Shown here: positions 15,415-24,300 of the stretch, piece after piece | Layout of the letters: every line of letters starts with the position of its first letter | Position numbering within the stretch: position 1 is the first letter of the stretch | Source: Planctomycetia bacterium | GTDB lineage: Bacteria; Planctomycetota; UBA1135; UBA2386 | Assembly (NCBI GenBank): GCA_005776475.1 | Contig: SXPB01000179.1 | Location: 1-42,078, forward strand | Direction: 5' to 3' | Length of the DNA stretch: 42,078 nucleotides | Made by a program: the position numbers and the translations under genes | The notes under the pieces: generated by a model | Databases searched by the model: none | Seen by the model: only the letters and a program-made list of their open reading frames with translations | What the model was told of the DNA's origin: nothing

Positions 15415-17875
15415 AGTGCAGCACGACGCTCTGGGCGTTGCCGCCGAAGCCGAGCCCGCTGGCACCGACGACGAGCCCCTGGAACGCAATCTGCGCGCCG
15501 ATCAGGCCCGGTTGGTTCGGCACCGTGAGGTCGAACGCGGCGAATCGCGACGACCCGATCGCGAGCAACGGCAGCAGCACGACCGAGGTCGGATCGAGCA
15601 GGAACGTGCCACCGATGCCCGGCACGCTGATGCCGGGACCGAGTGCCAACGCGCCGAGCGGCACCATCCAGTCACCGTCTGCAGCGTTCACGCCGAGGCG
15701 CAGCGACGACGCCAAAGCGCCGCTGCCGAGCAGCGTGACGCCGCCCGCAGCAACCGCACCGCGCACCCGGAAGCCGTCGACCGCGGCTTCCACGGTCGAC
15801 GCGAGGATGTCGATGGCGCGAACCCGCAGCACCATCTGCGCGGTCAGCGGCGGCGGCAGCGCGAGTTCGACCGGTTGCCAGCCGGTGGTCGGCAACGAAC
15901 GCGACAGCAGCGTCGTCCACGATGAACCGCCGTCGCGACTCAGCTGCACCAGCAGCGGGTCGTTCGCGGCGCTCTCGGCGAACCAGAGGTCGAAGCGCAC
16001 GCTGGCGCCGGCGACGTGCTGCAGGTCCATGCTCGGCGACAGGATGTCGGTGTAGCCCGCGTCGACGTCGTAGGTGTTCGCGGACGTCCCCGGACGCCCG
16101 TCGGTGACGAGGCAGAGCGTGCCGCCTGGCGTCGTCTGCGTGCCCGGCTGCATCGGCACGCCGGACAACGTCGTCGCCGTCGGCGCCGCCCGTTCCCAAA
16201 GACCGTTGGTCGCCGTGTTGGCACCGCGCGCGAAACCGCGGGCGATCTCGAAATCGTCGTCGACGCAGGTAGCGATGCCGCTGACCGACACCTCGAGCAC
16301 CCGTTCCTGCTGGCGGCCGTCGCCCGCGAGCCGCACGCGCAGCCGCGCGACGTCGCCGACGAAGTTCGTTGGCACCGAGAAGCCGAGCGTGCCGCTGCCG
16401 TTGCTCGCGAACTGCAAGCTGCCGACGGAACCGAGCGCAACGTTGGTGGGTGTGAGCACGAGCTGCGGATCGAGCGGCAGCAGATCCAGCGTGGCCGCAG
16501 CAGCCTGGATGCCGAGGTTCTGCAGCGTCACCGCGACGAAGGCGGCTTCGCCCGGCTCGACGATGCCGTTGCCGTTGCTGCCGGGCGCTTCCTGCGCCAC
16601 GACCGACACGAACGCGAACGCCGCGCCGGCCGACAGCGCCGTCTTGCGGAACATCGGCTGGTGCCGCCGCGCGATCTCCTCGATCTTTGGCCCCACTGGC
16701 CAGAACCCGCCCTCGTTGGAACGGCCGAGTTCGGCCGTCCACGCGCGCGAACCGCGCACCGTGTGGTGGTGGTCGACCGAGGTTCCCGAAGCGATGTAGA
16801 GCAGGGCACTCCACATGCCATGACCGATGCCGCTCTCCTGCACGAGCCAGGCTCCGAGCTGGTTGTACTCGGCGACGTTCGCCGGATTGCCGGCCTGGAA
16901 GGCGTACGGCCGCAGCAGCACGTCGGTGTAGGTGTGCGTGCTCGCGACGACGGCGAATTGGCGCGCCGCTGCGAACGCTTCGAGCGCAGCCGCCTCCGGC
17001 TCGGAGAACGGGCCGCTGCCGCGGTAGGTATCGCTGCTCGGCGTCGCCGAACTGCCGCCGTTCGGCGCGCTCCACTGCGTCGCGTAGTTGCGGTTGAGGT
17101 CGACGCCGTACGAGCCGTCGCCGTTCAACCGGCGGTTCTTGCGCCACATTCCGCCGCCGTTCGGGTTCGTCGTCCGGTTGTGTTCGTAGCCGTCCGGATT
17201 GACGCACGGGATGAAGTACAGCTCGCGTTCGTCGATCACGAACGTCGCCTCGGCGTCGGTGCCGTAACCCGACAGCAGTTCGTCCATGAACAACAGCGTG
17301 GTGCCCATCGACAGCGGCTCACGCGCGTGGTGCAGCGCATCGAACAGCACTTCGGGCTCGCCCTCGTCGCTGCCGACGTTGTCGCTGATCTTCACCATCC
17401 AGATCGGACGGCCCTGGATGGTCGTGCCGATGCTGGTCTTCGCCGAACACCGCGTCGGGTGCTGCAGCGCGAACGCGTCGAGGATCGCTTCCATCTCCTG
17501 CAGCGTGTAGTGCCCGCCCATCGAGCCTTGGCCGATCGCCGGCGTCAGCGTGTCGGGCAGGCCGACCGGTTGGGCCGCGAGCGCCTGCGCGTGCGCCGCT
17601 TCGAGATCGGCGACGAGCACGCTCGTGGCGAACCCCGCTTGCTGGATGCGCGCGAGGTCGCCGGGGAAGGTGATCACCTCGACGCGCCGCTGGCCCGGCA
17701 TCGGCAGCGAGCAACTGGCGAGATCAAGGTCGAGCGCCAGCAGCCGCTGCATCTGCGCAGGACCGCGCACGGTGACCTCGACGAGGCTGCGCACAGGTGG
17801 TGCCGTCGGCGATTGCGCCGTCACGACCACATTGGCAGCGAACAGGGAAGCGGCGGCGACGAGGTTCTGGCGCAA
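15413..17875 (-). CDS. Exported M14 family zinc carboxypeptidase with C-terminal sandwich domains
   Basis: The track ORF starts at 17983, but only the TTG at 17875 puts a signal peptide at the front (MRQNLVAAASLFAANVVVTAQS), giving 820 residues. After a prodomain-like part comes the M14 catalytic domain: DALHHAREPLS (HxxE zinc ligands, around residue 180), FIPCVNPDGYEHN, YGVDLNRNYATQW, VASTHTYTDVLL (zinc His), and TAELGRSNEGGFWP (catalytic Glu). It then has beta-sandwich regions, including DPLLVQLSRDGGSSWTTLL typical of jelly-roll/MAM-like domains. The last 80 or so residues end in VPNQPGLIGAQIAFQGLVV, a domain shared with the multicopper oxidase and the 772-residue protein. It is probably secreted or surface-bound and trims peptides outside the cell. 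A TATTGT box at 17903-17908 (minus) could be its -10. Confidence 0.9.
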   Translation of the reverse strand: MRQNLVAAASLFAANVVVTAQSPTAPPVRSLVEVTVRGPAQMQRLLALDLDLASCSLPMPGQRRVEVITFPGDLARIQQAGFATSVLVADLEAAHAQALAAQPVGLPDTLTPAIGQGSMGGHYTLQEMEAILDAFALQHPTRCSAKTSIGTTIQGRPIWMVKISDNVGSDEGEPEVLFDALHHAREPLSMGTTLLFMDELLSGYGTDAEATFVIDERELYFIPCVNPDGYEHNRTTNPNGGGMWRKNRRLNGDGSYGVDLNRNYATQWSAPNGGSSATPSSDTYRGSGPFSEPEAAALEAFAAARQFAVVASTHTYTDVLLRPYAFQAGNPANVAEYNQLGAWLVQESGIGHGMWSALLYIASGTSVDHHHTVRGSRAWTAELGRSNEGGFWPVGPKIEEIARRHQPMFRKTALSAGAAFAFVSVVAQEAPGSNGNGIVEPGEAAFVAVTLQNLGIQAAAATLDLLPLDPQLVLTPTNVALGSVGSLQFASNGSGTLGFSVPTNFVGDVARLRVRLAGDGRQQERVLEVSVSGIATCVDDDFEIARGFARGANTATNGLWERAAPTATTLSGVPMQPGTQTTPGGTLCLVTDGRPGTSANTYDVDAGYTDILSPSMDLQHVAGASVRFDLWFAESAANDPLLVQLSRDGGSSWTTLLSRSLPTTGWQPVELALPPPLTAQMVLRVRAIDILASTVEAAVDGFRVRGAVAAGGVTLLGSGALASSLRLGVNAADGDWMVPLGALALGPGISVPGIGGTFLLDPTSVVLLPLLAIGSSRFAAFDLTVPNQPGLIGAQIAFQGLVVGASGLGFGGNAQSVVLH

Positions 17876-18065
17876 TGGAGCACATGGGGACGGGGCCGCG
17901 GCACAATACGCCAGTTCGGACCCGGCGCGAAGTGGCGCCCCCGTCGCGCCCGCGAGCGTCTCGTTCCGCGCGACCTGGTTCATGCGCAGTGGCGCGAGCG
18001 CGTCAACAAGGTCGCTCCGGCAGCGAAATGGCCTGCGGCCGGACGTCGACTCGCCGTGACGCTCC

Positions 18066-19640
18066 TCAATTCACCTGCCGCGAGCGCCCGACCCAGAACG
18101 GCTCGCGCAGCACGTGCTTCTGGATCTTGCCGCTCGGCGTGCGCGGCAACGCCGCGACGAAGTCGACCGATCGCGGCACCTTGAAGTCCGCCAGCTGGCG
18201 CCGCGCGAACTGCAGGATCTCGCTCGCCATCGCCGGCCCCGCCGCGACGCCCGCGCGCAACACCACCACCGCTTTCACGACTTCCCCCCAACGATCGTCG
18301 GGCACGCCGATCACCGCCGCGTCCGCGACCGCCGGATGCCCGCACAGCACGCTCTCGATCTCCGCCGGGTACACGTTCTCGCCCGCCGTGCAGATCATGT
18401 CCTTCAGCCGATCGCACACGTGCACGAAGCCTTCCTCGTCGAGGAACCCGGCGTCGCCGGTGTGCACGTAGCCGTCGCGCAACGTCGCCGCGTTTGCTTC
18501 GGGCCGCTTCCAGTAGCCAAGCATGTTCGCCGGCGAACGGATGCAGATCTCGCCGATCGCGCGCGCCGGCAGCACCTTCCCGTTGCCGTCGACGATCTTC
18601 ACGTGCACGCCCGGATACGGCCGCCCCGCCGCCTCCAACAACTCCGTCCGCGCATGGTCCGCGGGCCGCAAACACACCGCCGTGTTGCCGGTCTCCGTCA
18701 GCCCATAGATCTGCGCGAAGCCGCAGCCGAACGTGCGCATCGCCGCTTCGAGATTGGGCCGGGGGATCGGCGAACCGCCGTACACGATCGTGTGCAGTGA
18801 CGAAAAGTCGGTGCGCGCGCAGTCGGGCTCGGACAGACAGACCTGGATCATCGCCGGCACCATGCACGCCTTCGTCACCCGATGCCGCGCGATCGACTGC
18901 AGCACGCGCCAACCGGCGAACACCGGCACCACCACGTTGGTGGCGCCCGCGTTGAACCCGGTCATCGCCCACCACATGCCGCCGATGTGGAAGCTCGGAA
19001 TGCCAAGCAGGCTGACGTCCCTGGGTGACCAGCCGATCCACGGATCGCCCACCGCGCGCATCCCGGCCACCACCGCGACGAACGAACGGTGCGCGAGCAT
19101 CACGCCCTGCGGCTTGCCGGTCGTGCCCGACGTGTACATCTGCACGGCGACGTCTTCGCGCCCGACCACCGGCAGCGATCCCGGCGCCGCGGGCGCCTGT
19201 TGCAGCCAGTCCGTGAAGGCGGGCCACGCCGGATCGGCGCCCCGCAGCGCGACCACGCCGCGCAACCGCGGACACAGCGCCTGCACTTCGCGCGCCTTGC
19301 CGAACAGCTCCGGCCCGACGAACAAGAACGTCGCCTCGGCATCGTCGATCTGGAACGCCAGCTCCGACCCGGTCAACCGCCAGTTGAGGCCGAGCGTCAC
19401 CGCCGCCGCCTTGGCGATCCCGAACACCAGCTCGAACGTGCGCGCGCTGTCGTGGTCCAGCACCGCGATGCGATCGCCCGGCCGCACGCCGTGCCCACGC
19501 AGTGACTGCGCGATCCGATCCGATCGTTCCCCGAGTTCGGAGTAACGAACGTGCTCGTCGCCATCGACGAGCGCCACCGCATCGGGCCGGGCGGCCGCTT
19601 GGGCGGCCAGGATGGCGGGGATCGTGTCAGGTTCGCCCAT
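18066..19640 (-). CDS. AMP-dependent fatty acyl ligase (ScoC/FadD10-like role proposed)
   Basis: This 524-residue ANL-superfamily enzyme activates a carboxylic acid as acyl-AMP and passes it to CoA or a carrier protein. Motifs: MYTSGTTGKPQGVMLAHRS (A3), IPSFHIGGMWW, YGGSPIPRPNLE, IYGLTETGN (A5), GYVHTGDAGFLDEEGFVHVCDRLKDMI (A7-A8) and LPRTPSGKIQKHVLR (A10 Lys). I chose the ATG at 19640 (MGEPDTIPAIL); one seven codons earlier is possible. It has no long FAAL-type insertion that I can see. It is divergent from, and 251 bases away from, the ScoE-like gene, the same company kept by FadD10/ScoC in actinobacterial isonitrile clusters. Its likely job here is to load a fatty acid, perhaps the isonitrile acid, onto the first ACP of the PKS; a plain acyl-CoA ligase cannot be excluded. 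Confidence 0.85.
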   Translation of the reverse strand: MGEPDTIPAILAAQAAARPDAVALVDGDEHVRYSELGERSDRIAQSLRGHGVRPGDRIAVLDHDSARTFELVFGIAKAAAVTLGLNWRLTGSELAFQIDDAEATFLFVGPELFGKAREVQALCPRLRGVVALRGADPAWPAFTDWLQQAPAAPGSLPVVGREDVAVQMYTSGTTGKPQGVMLAHRSFVAVVAGMRAVGDPWIGWSPRDVSLLGIPSFHIGGMWWAMTGFNAGATNVVVPVFAGWRVLQSIARHRVTKACMVPAMIQVCLSEPDCARTDFSSLHTIVYGGSPIPRPNLEAAMRTFGCGFAQIYGLTETGNTAVCLRPADHARTELLEAAGRPYPGVHVKIVDGNGKVLPARAIGEICIRSPANMLGYWKRPEANAATLRDGYVHTGDAGFLDEEGFVHVCDRLKDMICTAGENVYPAEIESVLCGHPAVADAAVIGVPDDRWGEVVKAVVVLRAGVAAGPAMASEILQFARRQLADFKVPRSVDFVAALPRTPSGKIQKHVLREPFWVGRSRQVN

Positions 19641-19891
19641 CGGTTGGCCAACAAACCGCATGCAACCGCGGGGCGCAACACCATCGAAAGGATCGTTCGC
19701 ATCGACGCCGCGGCACCGCCTTTGCATTTGGGGCGAGCTGTATGCCTTCCTCGGGCGGGCAAGGCCGTCGGCGGGCCGCTAGCATCCACCGCCCAAGGAC
19801 GGATCCCGCTCGCCCCCGCTTGCAACCGTCGCCTAGTCGTCGCTGTCGTCGGCCCGCCGACGCAGCAACGAAGCAGAACCGCCTGTTCGTC
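19641..19891. promoter_or_regulatory. Divergent control region of the biosynthetic cluster
   Basis: These 251 bases separate the ligase (minus) and the oxygenase (plus). They contain GCTAGCAT at 19778-19785, which resembles the GCTANNNT boxes before other genes here. If used, it would give a leader of about 100 bases before the oxygenase. I see no operator repeat and no good -35 for either side. Confidence 0.3.
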
Positions 19892-20773
19892 ATGAAGATC
19901 GTGCCTCGCCAGAACTTCGGCGCCGACGTCACCGACGTCGACATGCGCGCGCTGACCGCCGTCCAGGTGGCGGCGCTCAAGGAAGCCGTCTACGACCACA
20001 AGCTGCTCGTGTTCCGTGGCGTCGATCTGCCCGATGGCGAGTACGTCGCGATGGCGCGCAAGTTCGGCGTGCCCCAGCGCTACTTCCAAACCCACTACCA
20101 CCACCCGCAGTTCCCGCAGATCTTCGTCAGCAGCAACGTGCCGCTCGACGGCCAGAAGGTCGGCGTCGCCGGCACCGGCCGCATGTGGCACAGCGACTAC
20201 CAGTTCTTCCCCGAACCGCTGCCGCTGACATTCGTGATGCCGAAGATCGTGCCGCCGGGCGGTTCGCGCGGCACCTTGTTCGTCGACCTGGTCGCGGCGC
20301 TGCGCGATCTGCCGGCGGCGCTGCGCGAAGCGATCACCGGCACGCGCTGCTTCCAGGACGCCGTCTACTACTACAAGGTGCAGCCGAAGGACATCGACCG
20401 CGGCATCGCCGAGCTGATGGACGAGTTCCATCGCGAAGCGCCCGGTGCACTGCACCCGACCATCATCGACCACCCGCTGCGCAAGCGGCAGGCGCTCTAC
20501 GTCAGCAGCGGGTTCACGCTGCGCATCGACGGCATCCCGCACGAACGCAGCCAGGCTCTGCTGCGCGAACTGTTCGCGGCCATCGAACAACCGGAACGCG
20601 TGCAAACCGCGATCTGGGAACCGGGCGCCTTGCTGCTGTGGGACAACCGCCAGGTGATGCACCGTTCGTCCGGCCAGATGCACGGCCAGGCGAGTCGCAG
20701 CTACCGCATCGGTGTCTACGACGGCACGCCGTTCTATCCTGGACTGCCGGTGACCGGCGAGGTCCAACCGTGA
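19892..20773 (+). CDS. TauD-family Fe(II)/2-oxoglutarate oxygenase, isonitrile-forming type (ScoE/Rv0097-like)
   Basis: The 293-residue protein has the facial triad H100-x-D102 (MWHSDYQFFPEP) and H257 (QVMHRSS), with a 2-oxoglutarate-binding Arg near R272 (SYRIGVYDG). Beyond general TauD features it lines up, as I recall them, with M. tuberculosis Rv0097 and ScoE: YHHPQFPQIFVSSN against YHHEDHPEIFVSS, the WHxDYxFxPEP block, RGTLFVDL against RGTYFIDL, and a Lys in YYYKVQPKDI at the place of the substrate-binding Lys. One of the recalled active-site tyrosines (ScoE Y97) is Phe. ScoE enzymes oxidise and decarboxylate an N-carboxymethyl-3-aminoacyl acid to an isonitrile. The next gene encodes the matching ScoD-like enzyme, with a four-base overlap, which makes this assignment much stronger than sequence alone. 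Confidence 0.82.
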   Translation: MKIVPRQNFGADVTDVDMRALTAVQVAALKEAVYDHKLLVFRGVDLPDGEYVAMARKFGVPQRYFQTHYHHPQFPQIFVSSNVPLDGQKVGVAGTGRMWHSDYQFFPEPLPLTFVMPKIVPPGGSRGTLFVDLVAALRDLPAALREAITGTRCFQDAVYYYKVQPKDIDRGIAELMDEFHREAPGALHPTIIDHPLRKRQALYVSSGFTLRIDGIPHERSQALLRELFAAIEQPERVQTAIWEPGALLLWDNRQVMHRSSGQMHGQASRSYRIGVYDGTPFYPGLPVTGEVQP

Positions 20774-21330
20774 GTGCAATGCCCAACCCCATGCGTCAGG
20801 AACCGCTCGGCGAAGCGCTGCGCCAACGCGTTCTTGCGCCCTACAAACCTGACTGCCGCTACGTGTTGGCGGCGACGCTGACCCAGGCAGGCAACGGCCG
20901 CGCGCTGCGTGGCACCGACCCGACTTCGTGGATCCGCATCGAGGCCGAGTGCAGCATCGGCGATCCGTGCTACATCGATCCGACGGGCCACATCAACGCG
21001 GTCGAGTTCAACATCACCTACAACCAGATGCTGTATCTCGGCATCGCCGAGGCGGTGCGCCGGAAGCTGGTGCCCGAACTCGCGCACTGGACGCTCGACG
21101 ACTTCTATCGCGCGCAGTTGCCCGACGTGCTGATCGGCGACTACCACGCGCGCTTCCGGCGCCCGATGCGCAGCGGCCGCTTCCACGGCTGGTTCTCCAT
21201 CGTCGAAGTGCAGGCCCGACCGCAGCGCAACATGCTGCTGCTGCACACGCGGGCCGGCTGCACCACCGACGCCGGCGGCGAGTGCGAAGCCGTGGTCACG
21301 ATTGCGTTGGTGAACTGGCAGCCGGCATGA
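20770..21330 (+). CDS. FcoT/ScoD-like hot-dog fold protein (glycine adduct-forming acyl thioesterase type)
   Basis: The 186-residue product starts at a GTG overlapping the oxygenase stop (GTGA); ATGs at 20779 and 20791 are alternatives. It parallels Rv0098 (FcoT) as I remember it: LRQRVLAPYKPDCRYVL against a VLEPYSCKGCRYL stretch, CSIGDPCYIDPTGHINAVEF against FTIGESAYIRSTGHFNAVEL, YNQMLYLG against FNQLAYS, and LDDFYRAQLPDVLI followed by ARFRRPM. In isonitrile pathways this enzyme adds glycine to an alpha,beta-unsaturated acyl-ACP and releases the N-substituted beta-amino acid, which the ScoE partner then oxidises. No signal peptide or membrane segment is present. Its stop overlaps the PKS start by four bases, so oxygenase, this protein and PKS are made together. 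Confidence 0.8.
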   Translation: MSAMPNPMRQEPLGEALRQRVLAPYKPDCRYVLAATLTQAGNGRALRGTDPTSWIRIEAECSIGDPCYIDPTGHINAVEFNITYNQMLYLGIAEAVRRKLVPELAHWTLDDFYRAQLPDVLIGDYHARFRRPMRSGRFHGWFSIVEVQARPQRNMLLLHTRAGCTTDAGGECEAVVTIALVNWQPA

Positions 21331-24300
21331 ACGGCAGCGAACGCGGCCTGCCCGGGTGGCTGAGAGCCCGGCTCGAGGCGTTGCCGGAATCGGCGCGGGC
21401 CGCGACGTTGTTGGCGCACGTACGCTCGCGCGGCGCGTGGTTCCTGCAACTGGCTTCAGCCGACGCAATCGAGCCGCAGGCACCGTGGACCGCGCTCGGC
21501 CTCGATTCGCTGCGCGCCGTCGACTTCCGCGGCGAACTGGCGCGCGACCTCGACCTCGACCTGCGGTCGACGTTGTTGTTCGACCAGCCGAACCCGCAGG
21601 CGCTCGTGGCACACCTGCTGGAACGCCTTCCCGCCGCGGCACCGGCAGCGCCGCGGGTCCAGGATTCGCCGACGACCGGACACGAACCGATCGCCATCGT
21701 CGGGGCCGCCTGCCGGTTTCCAGGCGGCGAGAGCCTCGACGAGTTCCGCCAGATGCTGGTGGAGGGTCGCGATGCGGTTGCTCCGATCCCGCCGGAACGC
21801 TTCGACGTGGCAGCGTACTACGATCCGGACCCGAACGCCGACGGCAAGCTGTACGTGCGCGAGGCGGCGTTGCTGTCGCACATCGACCGATTCGACGCCG
21901 CGTGCTTCGGCATCAGCCCGCGCGAAGCCGTGATGCTCGACCCGCAACAGCGGCTGCTGCTGGAGACGAGCCTGCACGCGCTCGAACACGCGAACCTGCC
22001 GGCGGCCTCGCTGCGGGGCGGTCGCGTCGGTGTCTACGTCGGCATGCGCGCCAGCGCCTACTTCGACTCGCAGTCCGGCCGCACCGCGGCCGAAGCGACC
22101 GCGTACCAGGCTACCGGCAACGAGATCAGCACCGCCGCCGGCCGCATCGCCTACACGTTCGGCTTCCAGGGGCCGTGCTACGCGCTCGACACCGCGTGTT
22201 CGGGCTCGCTGGTCGCGGTGCACGTCGCGGTGCGGGCACTGCGCGCACGCGAGTGCGACGTCGCGCTGGCGGGCGGCGTCAACACGATCTACGACCCGGT
22301 GACGATGTCGGGGCTGTGCCGCGCGCGCATGCTGTCGCCCGACGGCCGCTCCAAGACCTTCGACGCCAGCGCCAACGGCTACGGCCGCGGCGAAGGCTGC
22401 GGCATCGTGGTGCTGAAGCGTCTGTCCGATGCGCTCGCCGCCGGCGATCGCGTGCTCGCCATCGTGCGCGGCACCTCGATCAACCAGGACGGCCGCAGCG
22501 GCGGTCTCACCGTGCCGCATGGCCCGGCGCAGACGGCGGTGATCCACGATGCTCTCGCCGACGCCGGCGTCGGCATCGACGCCATCGACTACGTCGAGGC
22601 GCACGGCACCGGCACCGCCCTCGGCGACCCGATCGAAGTCGGTGCGCTCGATGCTGCGTTCGCGGGCCGCACGCGACCGCTGCCGATCGGTTCGGTGAAG
22701 ACCAACATCGGCCACCTGGAAGCCGCCGCCGGCATCTCGGGCTTGCTGAAGGTCGTGCTGGCGCTGCAGGCGCGCACGCTGCCGAAGAACCTGCACTTCC
22801 GCACCGGCAATCCCCACATCGACTGGCAACACAGTCTGGTGCGGGTGGTGACCACGACGACGCCGCTGCCGAATGACCGCGAGGTGTTCGCCGGCGTCAG
22901 TTCGTTCGGGTTCTCGGGCACCAACTGCCACGTGGTGTTGTCCTCGCCGGCGGCGGCGAGTCCCCTGTGTGCGCCGGTTGCCGTCGCGCAAGGCCCCGGC
23001 CCGTGGCTGCTGCCGTTGCAGGCGGCGACTCCGGAAGCGTTGCGCGCGCTCGCCGGTGCGCACGCCGAAGCCCTGGCGACGAACGCTGTGGCGTTGGCGG
23101 ACTGGTGCCACGCGACCGCGGTCGGACGCGCCGACGCGAGCCATCGGGCGGCGTTCGTCGCGATGCAGCGCGAGGACCTGGCTGCCGCCTTGCGCGCCTT
23201 CGCCAACGGCAACGATGCCGCCGCCACCGCGCACGGCCACGCCGCCGCGCCAGCACCGCCGGTCGCCTTCCTGTTCCCGGGCCAAGGAGCCCAGCGCGCC
23301 GGCATGGGCCGCGAACTGCACGCCGAAGAGCCGGTGTTCCGCGACGCGTTCGACGCCGCCGCCGCGCGCCTCGCCGACGTGTTGCCGGCTCCGTTGCCCG
23401 AACTCACCTTCGGTGCGCGCACCGACCTGCTCGATCGCACCGACGCGACCCAGCCGGTCCTGTGTGCCTACGAACTCGCCCTGCTGGCGTTGTTCCGTTC
23501 GGTGGGCGTGCAGCCCGAGCAGGTGATCGGCCACAGCGTCGGCGACTTTCCGGCGGCGGTCGCAGCCGGCGTGATGGACGGCGGCGACGCGCTGCGGCTG
23601 TGTGCGGCGCGTGGTCGCTTGATGGTCGAGCGGTGTCCGCCGGGCGGCATGCTCGTCGTGCAAGCGCCGCGCGATCGTTGGCAAGGCCAGCTCGCCGCGT
23701 TCCCGCACGTTTCGATCGCGGTGCAAAACGCCGAAGCGAACACAACCGTCGGCGGCGACGTGCGCGAACTGTTGGCGCTGCAGCGGCAACTCGAAGCTGC
23801 GGGCGTGCCGGCGCGCATGCTGCCGGTCAGCCACGCGTTCCACACCGCGCACACCGAGCCGATGCTGTCGCCGTTCGCGGAGCTGGTCGCCGGCGTGCGG
23901 CTGCGGCCACCGGAACGTGGGTTCGTCGATTGTCGCCGCGGTGGCCTCGTCGATGCCGAAGTCACGACGGCGGCGCACTGGCGGGCGCATGTGCGCGAGC
24001 GCGTCGACTTCCAGCAGGGCCTGCGCACCTTGGCACAAGGTCCGTGCCGCGTGTGGATCGAGCTCGGTCCGACGCCGATGCTCGCGGCGCTGGCGCGCGA
24101 AGCCGCGGGGCGTTCGGTGCGCGTGCTGTGCGCGCAACGACCGGGCCACGTCGGCCGCGCCGGGTTCCTCGCGGTGCTTGCGGACGCGTGGGTGCTCGGC
24201 ATCGAAGTCGATCTGGCGGCCGCCAACCACGGGCGCGGTGCGGCGCGCGCGACGCTGCCTTCGTACCCGCTGCAACGGCAACGCTTCTGGCTCGAACGCA

